Source: Nitrospira sp. (GTDB lineage: Bacteria; Nitrospirota; Nitrospiria; Nitrospirales; Nitrospiraceae). From it: DNA of 6,047 nt. The DNA is taken from contig JAJFBJ010000167.1 of assembly GCA_020697375.1 (NCBI GenBank), positions 1-6,047 of the forward strand, given 5' to 3'. Under the pieces are notes generated by a model. It was not told where the DNA came from and did no database searches. It was given only the letters and a program-made list of their open reading frames with translations. This document shows, one piece after another, positions 5,696 to 6,047 of the stretch (position 1 is its first letter; each line of letters starts with the position of its first letter). The position numbers and the translations under genes were made by a program.

Positions 5696-6047
5696 ATGCG
5701 CTTGACTGGGTCCTCACCGGTGGATAGACTATTTTTCATGCTCGGCTTTGTGCTCACGACCTTGCTTCTGACTGCCACGCCATCTTCGGCGTCGGCCGGT
5801 GATCCCATGCCGGTTGAAGACCTTCGCCGCTCCATCGAGGATGAAGGCTCAGACAAGACCATACCCGGAAGCCTCCTACGCGGGCTGTTCGACCAGGCCC
5901 TCGCGACCCTCCAGGAATACGTCGAAGTGGAAGGCACGCTGCCTTCCAATGAGCCGAAGCGTGCAGGAGAGTTCCGCCTGAAACTTTTTCCGCAGGGCAA
6001 ATCGCACTCGCAGGATCATCTATCCGCGGAAGGATCGTTTCGTCTCG
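5696..6047 (+). CDS. Exported protein of unknown function, 3'-partial
   Basis: An open frame continues from 5696 to the window edge without a stop. The first residues from 5696 (MRLTGSSPVDRLFF) lead into a hydrophobic segment (MLGFVLTTLLLTA) and a signal-peptidase-like site, SASA before GDP, so export is predicted. The mature part visible so far (about 83 residues) has a helical, charged start (VEDLRRSIEDEGSDK, then LLRGLFDQALATLQEY) and then probable beta strands (YVEVEGTLP, GEFRLKLFPQG). I do not recognise a family. Two starts compete. ATG 5696 gives a positively charged signal-peptide n-region. ATG 5738 lies 7 nt after a good -10 box and would give a leaderless mRNA, but its signal peptide lacks an early Lys or Arg. 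Neither has a Shine-Dalgarno. The gap to the lipoprotein stop is only 39 nt from 5696, so read-through transcription is also possible. The stretch 5657-5695 shows no hairpin. Confidence 0.7.
   Translation, partial: MRLTGSSPVDRLFFMLGFVLTTLLLTATPSSASAGDPMPVEDLRRSIEDEGSDKTIPGSLLRGLFDQALATLQEYVEVEGTLPSNEPKRAGEFRLKLFPQGKSHSQDHLSAEGSFRL
5702..5730 (+). promoter_or_regulatory. Candidate sigma-70 promoter, TTGACT-17-TAGACT
   Basis: TTGACT (5702-5707) matches five of six -35 bases, the spacer is the optimal 17 bp, and TAGACT (5725-5730) matches four of six -10 bases and is identical to the -10 proposed before the lipoprotein gene. It lies inside the reading frame if translation starts at 5696 and directly before the ATG at 5738, so it bears on the choice of start. 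Confidence 0.45.

Overview
The window is a GC-rich bacterial chromosome segment in which every supported gene lies on the + strand. The organism is most likely a Nitrospira-type bacterium (phylum Nitrospirota). That is inferred from the style of the Lon and MsrB proteins, from secreted proteins of unknown function, and from an intergenic imperfect palindrome starting GGATGGTGAAAAAGG that I associate from memory with Nitrospira genomes. No marker gene proves the taxonomy.

Layout, left to right: (1) positions 1-1140 hold the 3' part of a gene for a tandem-repeat protein with a repeat unit of about 26 residues, consensus G-h-h-h-D-x-x-G-x-D-x-Y; its 5' end is outside the window. (2) Positions 1140-1245 hold a palindromic element that starts on the last base of that gene's stop codon, followed by a pyrimidine-rich stretch and a candidate promoter. 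(3) Positions 1417-3822 encode a complete ATP-dependent Lon protease. (4) A long, nearly perfect hairpin (3861-3920) shares its outer sequence GGATGGTGA with the first palindrome. (5) Positions 3940-4359 encode methionine-R-sulfoxide reductase MsrB. (6) A short GC-rich foldable stretch and a candidate promoter follow. (7) Positions 4490-5656 encode a predicted lipoprotein of unknown function. (8) A second exported protein of unknown function starts near 5696 or 5738 and runs off the right edge.

Lon and MsrB form a plausible protein-quality-control pair: Lon destroys damaged or misfolded cytoplasmic proteins, and MsrB repairs oxidised methionine. The other genes appear to be envelope or exported proteins with no visible functional link to that pair.

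I see no mobile element with a transposase, CRISPR array, tRNA, rRNA, toxin-antitoxin pair or defence system. The most interesting material is the strict 26-residue periodicity of the first protein, the two related intergenic palindromes, and promoter-like sequences placed so close to ATG codons that leaderless transcripts are plausible. No intergenic stretch exceeds 300 bases; the longest is 1141-1416, and its contents are listed.
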